This document shows positions 12,901-25,517 of a stretch of DNA of 64,000 nt, piece after piece. This DNA is from Diprion similis. Lineage: Eukaryota > Arthropoda > Insecta > Hymenoptera > Diprionidae. The DNA lies in NCBI RefSeq assembly GCF_021155765.1, contig NC_060110.1, positions 18,684,001 through 18,748,000 on the forward strand. Direction: 5' to 3'. The position numbers and the translations under genes are program-made. Below the pieces are notes generated by a model. It was given only the letters and a program-made list of their open reading frames with translations. It was not told the origin of the DNA and did not search any database. The stretch's first letter is position 1. Each line of letters begins with the position of its first letter.

Positions 12901-15900
12901 CGCACTTATCCAAGGACCACCAGGAACAGGCAAGACTTTTCTTGCTTTGCAAATAATTCGCACAATGTTGGAGAATCGTGAATACTGGCTGGAACATGGG
13001 CCAGTCCTAGTTGTATGCTTAACAAACCATGCTCTGGATCAAATTCTTGATGGAATATTAAAGTACACAGACTCTATCGTCCGTGTTGGTAATAGATCAA
13101 ATAATCCAAAATTAGAGGAATGCACACTCAAGAACAAACGTAACAACAGTTTCATAATCGGCAATTCAGCAAGGCGTGCGCAGTCAAATATGTATTTTGC
13201 AAAACAGCAATTTCAATATCATTTACAGAGAATTGAACGAACCTGCATTTTGATTCAGAACTTAACACGAGAGAATACTGTTGTTTTATCACACGACCTG
13301 CAGAAATATTGTGGCGACTTAGTATTACTTGAACTTGACAGTCGGGACATCTTTAAACAGCTGCTCGGACCCAGCATCTCAGAGGTTGAATATTTTGAAT
13401 CGAGGTGTAACCTAGTTGAGCCTGAACCTACTGGAAATTCGGCATATCCATGGCAAACTAAATTATTTCACAAGTTACGGTGTTCACTTTCTGACTCTGA
13501 CTTTGTACTTCCTCTGAAATGTATAGACGAACTAATACATGAGATTTATGCACAAATGCATCTCTGCAGAAATGAGATGAGTATTCTGCCGTTCGATCCA
13601 ACTACTGAATTGGAGTACGATATTGCTGAACTACGTAAACTACGAGCAAATTTAGAGGTTAGTATAATTAACTTTAGTCAATGCGGTATAGTGTTCAAGA
13701 TACAAAAAAATATTCTAGTAGCTTTGACATGGCCTGCATCGCCATAGGTATAGATAAAAATCCTCAATAAAAATATTCATATTACGTAATTTTCAAAATT
13801 CGAAACTGAACGATAAAACAAAATGTTCCATAAAGGTTGCAACATCGTTTTTCAAATATCCAACATTGTCAAGTTATATTGGAATTGACTTTGATGAAAC
13901 TGGAGTTTTTTTATCTTTGGATACTAATGTTAAATATTTATACCTGATTTCATTTCTAATTTTTTTAAATTTTAGCAAAAACTGGCTCAACATCCATTAC
14001 TGAATACAGAAGAAAATCGACGTCCTCAACATCCAAATTGGGAAAAATATTGGCAATGGATAACAATCAGTTATGAAGGCGCAATGTCCGATTTGGTTAA
14101 GCTTAAAGAACGGTCCGGATACTGGCTTCAGGAATTGAACAAAGCTAAGGAGTCTTTTGATTTAGAAATACTACGGGAACATGAAGTCATTGGAATTACT
14201 ACAACAACCGCGGCAAGACTACACGCTTCCCTACGTGCTCTTCATGCACCGATAGGTAGATATATTTTCTTTTTGTAAAATGATACAACTACTCTTCATA
14301 TTTTTACGCCAGTTTCCTGGCTGATGAAAGTAACTTCATGCACGATTCAACGAACTGCATTTCAAGCAACACTATTAAGCATTTCTTTATCCAACCAATA
14401 AGTAAATTCCCTTGTCCCATTTGATAATATTTCTAATTCATTGTGATCTAAAATCAACTTAAATAAAATTAACTTAGCGATAAATTACCTATATAAAAAT
14501 TCATATTGCAATTAATAAACTACTTAATCGAATGATTTAAGAATCATGATTTGATTCTGGAACAAAAAAGGCTCATAAAATTTTTATAGTCATCAATAAC
14601 AATTTTATCACCTATTTAGTACTGGTAGAAGAAGCAGCTGAAATTCTTGAAGCTCACGTTGTTTGCACTCTAACTAAAAGTTGCCAACACCTCATCCTGG
14701 TTGGGGATCATAAGCAACTGCGACCAAAAGCAGCTGTTCACGAATTGGGAACTAAATATAATTTGAACATATCTCTGTTCGAAAGAATGGTCAATATACA
14801 GGGAGACTATACGCAATTGACGAGTCAACATCGAATGCGACCGGAAATTGCTGGATTGATATGCCCATCTATATATGAGACACTTCACAATCATGAGTCC
14901 GTTTGCGCATACCCTTCCATCAAAGGAGTGAGCAAAAATTTATTTTTCTTACATCACGAGCACGAAGAAGTTAGCTCTGAGTATAATGACGACAGTTGGA
15001 CAAATCCACATGAAGCCAAATTTCTAGTCGCACTTACCAGACATCTGATATTACAAGGATATGATGTATCAGAAATTACAATAGTCTGTACCTATGCTGG
15101 TCAATTATTCGTATTGATAAAGGTGGGAATATTTCTTATGCAAGCACTATTACTAGATGGAACTGTTAGAAAACTATTGTGCTTTTTCCACTTTCAGGAG
15201 AGAGAGCGTTATGCAATCCTCAGAGATTTACGCATAACAACGATTGATAACTATCAGGGTGAAGAAAATAAAATAATCCTGTTATCATTAGTACGAAACA
15301 ATAAAGAAGGAAATATCGGTTTTCTCAGAGAGGAAAACAGAGTTTGCGTAGCACTGTCGCGTGCTCGAGAGGGTCTTTACATTACGGGAAATATGCATAA
15401 TCTCACAAAAAATAACCATATCTGGCCTAAGATCAAAAATGTTTTAGAAAGTGGCAATACGATTGGTGATTGTCTCGAATTACAATGTCAAATTCACCCT
15501 GCTGAATTAATAAGCGTAAGTATTCATGACAATATGTTTCAAGTAACATAAGAATGTCAAACTATTTTTAGAAATGATGAACAGAGAATTGACATACAGG
15601 TACAAGGGTCAGTGGATTTTCAAAAATCCCCGGAAGGAGGTTGCTTGAGAAAATGTGATGCAAAGTTGTCTTGCGGACATACCTGTTTGAGCGTATGTCA
15701 TGTTGTTGACCGTGAGCATATTGCAGAGCATAAGTGCCACCAGCCTTGTCTTAAAGCTTGCCCAAAAAGTCATCCTTGTCCGCTTACATGTTCTCAAACT
15801 TGTAAAGACTGCCTTGTAGTCGAAAATCGAGAACTGAAATGCGGCCACACTGTGCCTGTTCCATGTTGGGTAGATTCAGACTCATTTTTATGTCCTGTCA

Positions 15901-18900
15901 TGGTATGTTTGAAATAAAATTTACAAATAATTTCAATAGTAATAAACAGCTGTAGCACCCATGTCTTAAGCTGGACAACCACTCACTTAAAAATCGTAGT
16001 TAATTCAAATCTCATAGGCTGTTTCAAATTTTCAGGTCAATGGGACTTTACCTGACTGTAATCACACGGTTTTAAAACCGTGTCATAAATCTGTCAACGA
16101 TTACCCATGCTCGCATCCATGTGATGTGCGAGTTCCATGTGGCCACTCTTGCGAATTGAACTGCCATGTAAATAAAGACCCTGATCACCTGACGGTAGTA
16201 TATTACATTTTTTAGTAACGTGGAATGGTTCAGTTATTACAATGAATATGTCATTAACAGTAGGCTTTACTGAATGCAGTATACAATTATATAATATACA
16301 AGGTATTATTTATTACAGTACAAGTGTAAGAAGGACTGTACAAGAACTAATCTCAACTGTAGTATGAATCATGCATGCAAAAAGCAATGTAGTCAAAAGT
16401 GCGACTTGTGCGATATCAATATGAAGAAAGAACGCTCTTGTGGACATTACTTTGAATGCTTATGCAGTCAAGATGTCGAAGCAATTGTGTGCAATAAACC
16501 ATGCAAGCGTGACATGGATTGTGGCCACAAGTGTCATCTGAAATGCGGTGAAGTTTGTGGAAAATGTCAAGTAATAGTGAGTAAAACATTCAAAACCGCT
16601 TATGATACAGATAATAAAATTTACCAGCATAATTGTATTCAATTCAAAAAATTTACTAAGGTAAATGACAATACTGAAAAAATTGCAGGTCGAAAAAGCA
16701 AGCACATGTGGACATAAGATGAAATTAAAATGCTGCGAAGAGGCAACATCTTCAAAATGTAGCAATGAGTGCAAGCTTAAACTAGCCTGTGGACATCCTT
16801 GCAAAGCTAAGTGTAAAGATCCATGCACTACTGTGTGTAAGCTCATGGTGCACAGAAGTCAACGCGGATTGTGCGGTCACAATTTTTCAGTGCCTTGTTA
16901 TTTGCAAGAAACAGGTAAGTGGCCCATGAATTATAATGATGATTTACATAATTTATAAAAATACGGAATAGTGTAGAATTTTGGTTCACTTATTTTTGGC
17001 AGTCTACAGAATGAAATTCTGCTTTGAAGCTAGCAAAGTATTCAGCAATATCGCTCACAGTACAAATATATAAATACAAATACTTTCACCAATTGATTTT
17101 TCTTCCAATCAGGAAATCCGTTGGAATTATTAAAATACTGTAAAGAACCATGTGTGACAGAACTGGCTTGTGGACATATCTGCAAAGGTAATTGCGGATA
17201 CTGTAAACAAGGACGCATACATACACCTTGCGGCGAAATCTGTGGCAACATTCTCGTTTGTGGGCATAAGTAAGATATCTCCGTGCATTAAATTTTTCCT
17301 CTGTAGTATGGATGGGTGAATTTCAAATTTTTTCAGAGCTTAGTTAAATCAAACTATAATCTGCCACATTGATATAAAACATATCCAATTTCTTAACACA
17401 CTTACAATGATTGTGATGCAGTGAAAAATCAGATTACATTTGATGCAGATGAGAACAAGGAATAATATTGCTAATATAACAAATATCAATTGTTTAGATG
17501 CGAGGTTCCTTGCAGACAAGAGTGTCCACCTTGTAAGAAAGTTTGCGAAGTCAAGTGCCGCCACAATAGATGCAATAAAAAATGTGGAGAACCGTGCACA
17601 CCATGCAAGGTATGATTGAAACTGATCTCATTGTGCGCGATATTGTGAAATTGGATCTCTAACGTATTATGCCTATTTGGATGTAGATAACGTACACCTG
17701 TTTAGTTTCAATATTTTTCAGGTTTGATTATTCTTCCATATTTATAATTGTAGTTTGTTCATGACAAGAATTGATTATGAATTACTTTGTATTAGGAAAA
17801 ATGCGGTTGGGGATGTCCTCACTCCAAATGTACCAAACGGTGCTTCGAATTCTGTGATAGAGAGCCGTGCAATGAAGAGTGCCCAAAGCTATTAAAATGT
17901 GGCCATTCCTGTGTTGGTTTTTGCGGAGAGCCATGCCCACCATTATGCCGGATTTGTAATAAAGAAGAACTTATGGAGGAATTTTTCCTTGGCAATGAGG
18001 ATGAACCGAATGCAAGGTGAATAACATTAGTTGCATCAATGATCATACCTAAACCATTAAAATTACTCGTAACTGAAACAAATTTTAACAAGTACCATCT
18101 TAAAATTTAATATCTCGACAGATTCATATTATTGGAAGATTGTGGGCATTGCATAGAAAGTGAAGGGCTTATGAAATGGGTATCAGAACGCAGTGACCCA
18201 ATTCAAATAAAAACCTGCCCACGCTGCAAAACGTTTGTCAGTAAATGTATGCGAATAATGAATCAAATTAAAACGGACGTGGCAGATGTACAAGCAATCA
18301 AGAAAAAAATATTTGGCGACCAAACATGGTTGCTGAACCAACAACAGCTTTTTCTCAAAGAAATCAAACGCATGCAAGAAAATCGAATTTCACAGAGTAT
18401 GCACATGAACATATTAATAAATTATACCACTCTATCCATTAACTAGGGATTCTCACGTGGAAGTTCTCAATACCGAATGTATTATGTCAATACAATGACC
18501 ATCTGATTTATTTTTCATTTCGAATTGAGGCATAGTTGAGTGCATCACTGCCCAGAAACATGATTACTGTATCGGGCTGGTGGATTCACTTTCTGATTGG
18601 AAAAGCTGAAGTTTTTGTTGATAAGTTGATTTCAAATAGTAAAAACACAAAGTATCAGTTCGCAAGTTTACTTGCCCTCATTTGCGTTATAATCTTTCCT
18701 GATATCCTATTACATCATACAATTATGTAAAGCTAAATCTTTGTCTACGCTTCAGTGACACTTATATCAATATTGCGAAAGATAGACTACTAATTACCTA
18801 ATTAAATTTCTGTTTCTTTGAAGGAGATTCGATTCAAGGCCAAAACGTGTATGGCCAGAACTCTTTATTTTGCGAACCTAACACATCAAATTACACTTTA

Positions 18901-19969
18901 ATGAACTAATCAATAATCTTTGACAATGCGAGTAACAAAACTTTTAATTACAGATTTCCTGGATCTGAATAATTTTTTGAGAGTTTTGCACACCAAAGTG
19001 CTTCCTATGACAAAAAAAAAGCGGCGGCAGGTTTTGGATGTGCGAGCAACGGAAACTACCAAGATCACACTGAACATTTTACAGCATATAATTGAAAAAC
19101 TGGAGAATATAGATCCCACAATTACGATCTATCCATGGTTAAATAATCAGGTTGTGATGTTAGTACAATCACTTTCAATTAGGGGACAGATTTCCAATCA
19201 GGAAATCAACGACATCGAAAAAGAACTTCAGAGATTACATTACATGGTAATAAATGTATTTGATCTGTACATCAAGACAGCAGATCAAGAGATTTTTAAT
19301 ACCAAGCTTAAGAACTGAATTCTTTAACTGCTCAAATTTCATACTCTGAACCGCTGTAATTCTTCAAGTGTTTGCTATATTCAGATTATGTAATTTTAAA
19401 ATGTGATATAATTTTTCATTTCTAACCGCCATACCTAAATAATCTAACTCAGATCAATGGAAATTTTGCTGTATCAAGCCACATTTTGCGTTTCAGTTTG
19501 AACGATTTGATCATCTGTTTTACACTTTCATTTGTTACGTATGTTACAGGTTGAAATTTGTAAGATGAATCTTCAGATCGTCTTCCAGCATAGTGACACT
19601 GTGGGACATGAAATCGGATTTATAAATTTAGTGGAGAAACTTACAAGTATTCATAAATTTACTGAAGAAAGAGAATTGGATATTAAAAATCAGATACATA
19701 TACTCGCACCATTATTAGATATGAAAAAGGTCATCCTGATGGATAACGAGCGTAAGATGATTGTTAAAGCAATAGGCTACAAACAAGGTCATTGGTTCAA
19801 GTGTCCGAATGGACACATTTACACCATTGGAGATTGCGGAGGTGCGATGGAAGAAAGCAAATGTAACGAGTGTGGAGCTGCCATTGGCGGTGGATCACAT
19901 CGTTTAAGAAGCGATAACTCATTGGCTACTGATATGGATGGAGCTACACGTCCTGCTTGGCCTCTGTGA
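9961..19969 (+). CDS. ZNFX1: NFX1-type zinc finger-containing protein 1 (ZNFX1), 5' end unresolved
   Basis: SF1/UPF1-like RNA helicase that in other animals binds RNA in granules, supports small-RNA inheritance in worms and senses viral RNA in mammals. Exons: 9961-10072, 11268-11366, 11452-13657, 13976-14255, 14620-15122, 15198-15515, 15600-15902, 16036-16194, 16319-16576, 16689-16914, 17113-17269, 17498-17609, 17796-18016, 18122-18396, 18954-19246, 19550-19969. They give about 1980 residues; human ZNFX1 has 1918. Order: a polar Arg/Ser/Gly/Asn-rich N-terminus; armadillo-like part; Walker A GPPGTGKT (12914-12937); motif II VEEAA (14625-14639) in place of DEAA; GDHKQLRPK; SQHRMRPE; DNYQGEEN; ALSRARE. 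Cys/His-rich NFX1 fingers follow from 15640 to 17960, then the RZ finger GHWFKCPNGHIYTIGDCGG in the last exon. The start exon upstream of 9961 was not found. The junction 19246/19550 is the least certain. Confidence 0.93.
10073..11267. other. ZNFX1 intron, no gene seen
   Basis: AT-rich intron between the two short exons that code the polar N-terminus. No open frame with recognisable motifs and no repeat structure was seen. Confidence 0.6.
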
Positions 19970-19998
19970 TAAACCTACACATTGTTTGAATAACAACA

Positions 19999-20004
19999 AA
20001 TAAA
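19999..20004 (+). terminator. Poly(A) signal of ZNFX1
   Basis: AATAAA 30 bases after the ZNFX1 stop codon. The same signal is kept in the pseudogene copy near 30442. Confidence 0.6.
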
Positions 20005-21159
20005 CTTACGTTAACGAGTACCACTTATCCACTCATGCTTTTTAATAGTCTGTATTAATCGGTTTACTCTATTTTTTGGTAATCATCAGTTCGACAGGAA
20101 TCAGAGATTCGAAACTGAACGATTGTGAAATCCGATCGCTCTCGTTTCTCAGCGTAACTTTTCCAATTAATTTATCAAAATGTGCAAGTTCTATGATCAA
20201 ATCCAATGATATTGATGGACCATGAATCCTCTGAATACAGTCAATAATGTAAATGTTTGGTTAGAACTCTGATTACTGGACACAATATATGTTTAATTTT
20301 ATATGATTGATTAATGAAAACGTGAAGTAAATCAGAATTGTATTGCTTGAATTAGACTACACAACTAAATTGGATATTCTAAATATTTGTCATAACAATT
20401 TATACTCGAAATTGTTTAGGACCGAGTAACACGTTCAAAATATTCAATGCATTTAGAATGATAAAAACACATGATTTGTTGAACAACTACTAATTTACTC
20501 GAGTCGATCGCTTGACCTAGCTAACAAAGAGGAAACTTCTGAACTAAATTTATAAGGGTGAAGCAGGATAGTTTGCGGCTTGATAAAGAACAACAGCAAT
20601 TTGAGTGACTTATTTGCGTGTATTTAATACTTCACGAATAGTATGGTTTCGTATTTCATAATGATACTAGCCCCTGAAAACCCATGTTTCTTTGTCATAA
20701 TAAATACAACTGACAATGAAATACAATAATTGTATGTTTGTCGAATACACCTGAACTTGTTTGTCAACTTCCCTGGAATGAGTTTATGCTGCTTCCATTA
20801 CTGAATCCGAAATTTCTTGACCAACGTAATTATGTAAAGGTAGTTTCTTAAGGTAAGATTAAATGTTCTATTTTTTGGGGTTATCATTATTATTTCGATC
20901 AAAAATTCAACCTGCTTCGTTGCGGATTTTTAAAAAAGCCAATAACAATTTACGAAGAATCCTTTGAAAGTCTGGTACCAAAACTCTTACGTGAAAAGAT
21001 ATCATTACAACTATAAAATTATCGTTGGAATTTGAAGATTGACGGTTTGCAACAAATCAACAAAATTTAAAAGCAGGATACATCAATTCACTTTTTTACA
21101 CTGACATGTTTTTTCATATGCGCGTGATCCTTACACCAACTATCTTACGTTTGAAATGT
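20005..21159. other. Tail-to-tail intergenic region, ZNFX1 / esterase A
   Basis: AT-rich stretch between convergent genes, with no coding signal on either strand. It is duplicated as 30450-31590, with small indels between the copies, for example about 40 extra bases near 30885 in copy B. Confidence 0.6.
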
Positions 21160-21165
21160 TTTATT
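21160..21165 (-). terminator. Poly(A) signal of carboxylesterase A
   Basis: AATAAA on the minus strand, about 90 bases past the stop codon. It is conserved at 31596-31601 in copy B. Confidence 0.5.
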
Positions 21166-21253
21166 CGTGGATGCGTATTTGCAATACTTGTACCTTCACA
21201 GCATCGATTCCGTTCAGGAGACAATTGTAAAGGTGAAAGACGAAGTGCCATAG

Positions 21254-24090
21254 CTAGTGCAAGTTTACAGCGGCTAACAGTTGGTCCCAAAATCGAAATC
21301 GGTCAACGGAATATCCATACTTCATTCGAAGAGTTGTGTCAGAATTATCTCCTATTTGGAGGTAATTATCTAGTGAACGTGAATATGGTGACCACGCTGG
21401 AGTGCCATCCAAAGTTGTTGGTGTTCTGAAAGCATAATTCCGGATTTCCCACCATTCTTGCATAGCTACGGTCAACTGGGATTTTCTCATTTTCTTTTTT
21501 TTCATTTTTCTTATATCTAGTCGCTTGCGTTTACCCAGTAGTTGCAAAGGAGGTCCACAATTGGACCATCGTGTCCACCATTTTCCAATCGGCCTCACTA
21601 AATTCGTAGCCTGAAGGTCCAAACTGAGACTTCGGTCCCGGAAGAAGGTAGAGAAGCTCATCACCGTGTGCGACACCCATATTCACAGTATCCCCTCCGC
21701 TGAAGAAATAGGTGTAACTAACTGTACCCCGGTAGTTGAATGAGCAAAAATACTGGGGGCTCTTTGTATGAAGCGCTTTTTCCTGAACAACTTTGTGCGA
21801 AAAATATGAGAGGAAACTATCACCCAGGAATAGTGTAAAATTATTAAATATCTGAAACAAGTACCGAATGTTAGATCTAGTGATCGTGAAAATCGCGACC
21901 TTATTTGCTGGCTTTGAATACCTACTATGTTTTGATCAGCGGTCAAATTGTTAAAGTAGTATGACTTAATGGCATCAGCGAAGACCGTCAGATTGTCAAT
22001 CTGATGCTCATGTTGTAAGACGTGAGGTAGAACAATATCAATCTTGTTCACGAATTCTTTGAGCAAGTCTTGTTTGTCGAGAAATACTAATGAAAACAGA
22101 AATAAAATATTATTAAAATTGCATTCATATGTTGTCTGCACTATATTCTAGTGCTATGTTTTACAAACGCTTTCCACTTTTTTTTAAGTTGTAAGTATAC
22201 TTGCAGGCACCGAAGACAATTCCTTCGTCGCGAACAACCTCGATTATCGACGGCAGATCACGGATCATTCCGCGAGCATACAGGTTCCTTGGAGTATCCG
22301 TTATAAATGCTCCTTCTATTTCCGGTTCGATACTCGGACCCCATATGACATACGGAAATATGAACCACTTGGTGAACACAGACGTCGTATCGACAAGTTG
22401 CGACGCGTTAAAAGTTCTCAAACAGTTAACAAGGGCAGCAGAGGTATTAGTCGGGCAGCCAAGATGTTCACCAAGCGTAGCAGCAGAATTTGCACTCTCC
22501 GTTCTCGAATGTGGAAATAGGAACCCTAGCGCGTTTCCACTTTGTAGTATATATCTATGAAAAAGTCCTGTAAGAATAAAAAAAACAAACTGTATCGGTA
22601 GTTATTCGAGCAGAACGCAAAAATTGACGTATCCAATTACGTGCAGTGAAATTAAATTGTGTAGCATGACTAAGGCTGAAGAAAACTCGCGCCCAAGGAC
22701 CAGTGAGCTATATGAATGTATGTAGGTATCGCACCAATGATCAACAGATAGTGGGTCTCACCATTCGTCAAATTCGACATCGTCAAGAGATGAACGCACC
22801 CGGCCCCTGAACTTCCTCCATGAACAGTGACTCGATTCGGATCACCGCCAAAATAGCGAATGTTGTCTCGAGTCCATTCTAAAGCTCGAACTAAGTCTTT
22901 AAGACCGTAATTTCCAGGTGACACTTCATCTCCAGTACTGAGATATCCTAAAGGACCCATACGATAGCTAGGAACTACCAGAACGACATCTTTGTCAAGG
23001 ATGAATTGAGGTCCCCATCGTTTTGGATTATTCGTTCCTGTTTTGTATCCGCCGCCATAGGCAAACAGCATTACTGGTAGTAACGTGGAGTTATCACTGG
23101 TAGGAAGCTGCAGGATTGAGCAAATTAAAAATCGTTTTCAAAATACACATTCGGCAACCTAGAATATATCCTCGTTGAAGATGCATGGACTGACTACACG
23201 CAAGTCTATAACATGACAACTGTCGTCCGAAGTGTGTATTTTTCTACAAATCGACAATTTCAAAGTGCTAATAATATCAGGAATAATTATTACTTGCGGT
23301 GTATACACATTGAGATAGAGACAGTCCTCATCTCCGATGAACACTGTACCATCCAGCTGAGGACATGGGGGGGAATCGACGCTACCATCTAAAGTTCCAT
23401 TCCACGCTTCTGCCGGTACGGGTCCCTTGAATCTGTATCGAGACAACAGCGAAGGTTGTTTTTTAACTTTCACACAACACAACATCCGGTATTTCAATGG
23501 ATTGATCTCTCAAGGTAGAGATTTGAGAATAGTTGTTGGTTACGCATTGTATAAGAAATAATTACTCAGAACACTTAATCCAACCAATAAAAAAAATTAG
23601 TCCGAAAGTTGAACTTGAGAGTTACTGAATGCAGCAAATTATTAAATTCACTCTGCTTTGTTTCAGAGAAGTAGTGAAGTTTATTACAACCACCCCAAAA
23701 ATAAAAAGTGGAGTATCCAGATGATTCAGAGGTCTAGAGAATCACCTCTGATTATTTTCACACGGACGCATGGGTATGTGCGTTTTCGCATGTATGTGCT
23801 TTTTTTTCTAGTAATCAACATGAATTTTCTAATCTTGAAGCAAACCTGAGATTTCCAATCGGCGGTTGTGCGAATGGGATTCCTTTAAAGACGAAGAATA
23901 TCCGGTTGCGGCGCGTGACCATATTTACACCTTGAATTTTTCCTTGAAGTATATGGACTTCTGGGCGAGTCGAATTCTCAACAACATCCGTATTTCCAGC
24001 CGGGGCACTGTCACAAATACTTATATAACTGCTTAGTGAAAATAGTACCAAGACGTAGAGTCTGAGGCTAAAATTTGATTGTATAACCAT
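21254..24090 (-). CDS. Secreted type-B carboxylesterase A
   Basis: Alpha/beta-hydrolase esterase, 580 residues, secreted. Exons in coding order: 23846-24090, 23294-23432, 22762-23107, 22205-22567, 21926-22086, 21535-21851, 21254-21425. The start is the Met of MVIQSNFSLRLYV because upstream residues differ from copy B while this Met is shared; a hydrophobic signal peptide follows (about residues 9-25). Triad by position: Ser227 in GGSSGAG, Glu358 in RDEG, His480 in GVAHGDEL. The oxyanion region is YGGGY rather than the usual HGGGF. Exon 4 seems to end at a GC donor (T|GCAAGT, 22204-22203): the nearby GT reads out of frame, while GC restores FGALFLDKQDLLKEF. It lies tail to tail with ZNFX1. Substrate is unknown; the class includes juvenile-hormone, odorant and detoxifying esterases. 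Confidence 0.9.
22713..23465. repeat. 753-base tract identical to 33147-33899
   Basis: By eye I found no difference between the two copies across 753 bases, covering exon 3, intron 2, exon 2 and part of intron 1. The next base on each side differs (22712 against 33146; 23466 against 33900), and substitutions are common beyond. Confidence 0.85.
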
Positions 24091-24366
24091 CCTGTTGTTT
24101 GCAGTCTCACGCATCGTCGACAAATGATTCCCAAGCTGAGGGTTTGGCTCCCTATATTCAACTGCAGTGCGAATTGTTTCGTAATTCTCACGCTAGCGCG
24201 TGAACTCTGACCGTAAGTGATTTCTCATACTCAGCCAAGTGCGAATTGTGTCATTCGGGAGGCGACTTTCCGATAATCAAGGCTGTGTGTAATATGGACA
24301 AAATGCGTGCTGCCTCAGTTTTACCAATGATTACATTCATAACATTTCAAATTTTCAATCAAACCA

Positions 24367-24565
24367 TTACGGGGGTGCCCTGGTCGATTCCAAAGTTGGC
24401 GTAGACATCTCATTTGATGCTGAAATAAAAATGAGCTAGAAAGTATTTATTCGAAATTGCGTATAGAATGGAACTGTTGAGCCCCTTTTCGCATTTGAGA
24501 TACTTGGACTTCGATGTTTGGCGGTATATACGACAACGTCGAAATCGACTAGAGCACCCCCTTAA
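24367..24565. mobile_element. TTAA-type MITE, family 1 copy 2
   Basis: About 200 bp with imperfect terminal inverted repeats: GGGGGTGCCCTGGTCGATT on the left and AATCGACTAGAGCACCCCC on the right. TTAA follows on the right (24562-24565) and TTAC precedes on the left. It carries the family motif AATTGCGTATAGAATGG. Its left half also marks the right edge of duplication copy A. Confidence 0.75.
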
Positions 24566-25247
24566 CTGACATAGAAAACCGAGAAGGAAACCTAGTCAAT
24601 TATTTTATCAATCGAACAAAGCGCATTCGAGAAATAAACACGTGCCTACAGATTAATATTGCTTAAAAGCAAGATAGTAGATAGACAATAGAATGCTTAA
24701 AAAATCATTTTTGTTGACACGCAATATTGTTCTTGTACATGTTACATGTTATACCAGTGGCTCGCTAAAAAATGCCTAATATTGAACCTGGTGAAAGGAA
24801 AATGCCGATGACGCTGAAGCCAGCAGCTAAACTTAGCAGCTGGACACGGCAATGCATAGGGGCGGCACGTACGGGGATAATTTAATCTGACACGTAAAAA
24901 AGCCATAAAAACGGAATAGTAATAGCAGGAAACTTGAATAAAACGACCCACTTGCTAAAGTACGGATAATTATCGATAACAATACGGTTATACAGTAGAT
25001 AAGTTTTAATTGATTATGAAGTTATGAATTGATTCGATTGCTGGGTGGGGAAACGACCGCGGAATTTGAAACTTGGTGGAAATATTCTAGATAGGGCCCG
25101 AATATTAGTCTCACATATCTTAACCTTCAAGTTTCATTATAGTTGCCACAGAGTTTTTTGATTTAAGAGAATTTTAATTCAGCAAGTCTCTGTTCTAATC
25201 ATTTTCCACACCATTAAATTCGAGATTGTCAACAAGTCAACGCATAC
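24566..25247. other. Spacer, nothing recognised
   Basis: Unique spacer between the two duplication copies. It contains only a short minus-strand open frame (24742-24951) with no family resemblance. Confidence 0.5.
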
Positions 25248-25517
25248 GCCGCCTGAACTTCCTCGACAAACAATGACGACTCGATTGGGATCACGACTAT
25301 GACAATAATCAGACTACGTAATGTTATCATGATTCCATTATAAAACTCCAACCAGGCCTTTTAGGTCGCAATTTGCTGCTGGCAGATTGTGTCCAGTGCT
25401 AATCGCAAGATATCCTGTGGCCCCCAAATAATAACCAGAAACTGGTGGACGATGTCTTTATTAAAGATAAATTGAGTATCCCATGGTTGGTAGATAATTG
25501 TTGATTCCAATTTTAGG
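25248..25517 (-). pseudogene. Relic of a third carboxylesterase, exon 3 fragment
   Basis: On the minus strand this aligns colinearly with esterase exon 3 (22799-23048). Shared words include CCGCCTGAACTTCCTC, GACTCGAT-GGATCAC, CAATTT and AAGATATCCT. It is far more diverged than copies A and B are from each other and carries frameshifts and stops. No other esterase exons are visible around it, so it is an old fragment or the remains of a lost tandem copy. Confidence 0.7.

Larger units (their letters stand above)
17482..24410. repeat. Segmental duplication, copy A
   Basis: This block contains ZNFX1 exons 12-16 plus the complete carboxylesterase A and its upstream flank, ending inside a MITE. 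It is colinear with 28097-34890. Flanking similarity is clearly below 100 percent, with scattered substitutions and small indels, but two internal stretches are identical or nearly so. The ZNFX1 part is functional here and broken in copy B, so copy A is the parental locus. Confidence 0.9.

Noticed and set aside
24088-24123. Upstream start MSTMRETANNRM for carboxylesterase A
   Set aside because: Copy B lacks these Met residues. The shared Met before VIQS gives a clean signal peptide in both copies.
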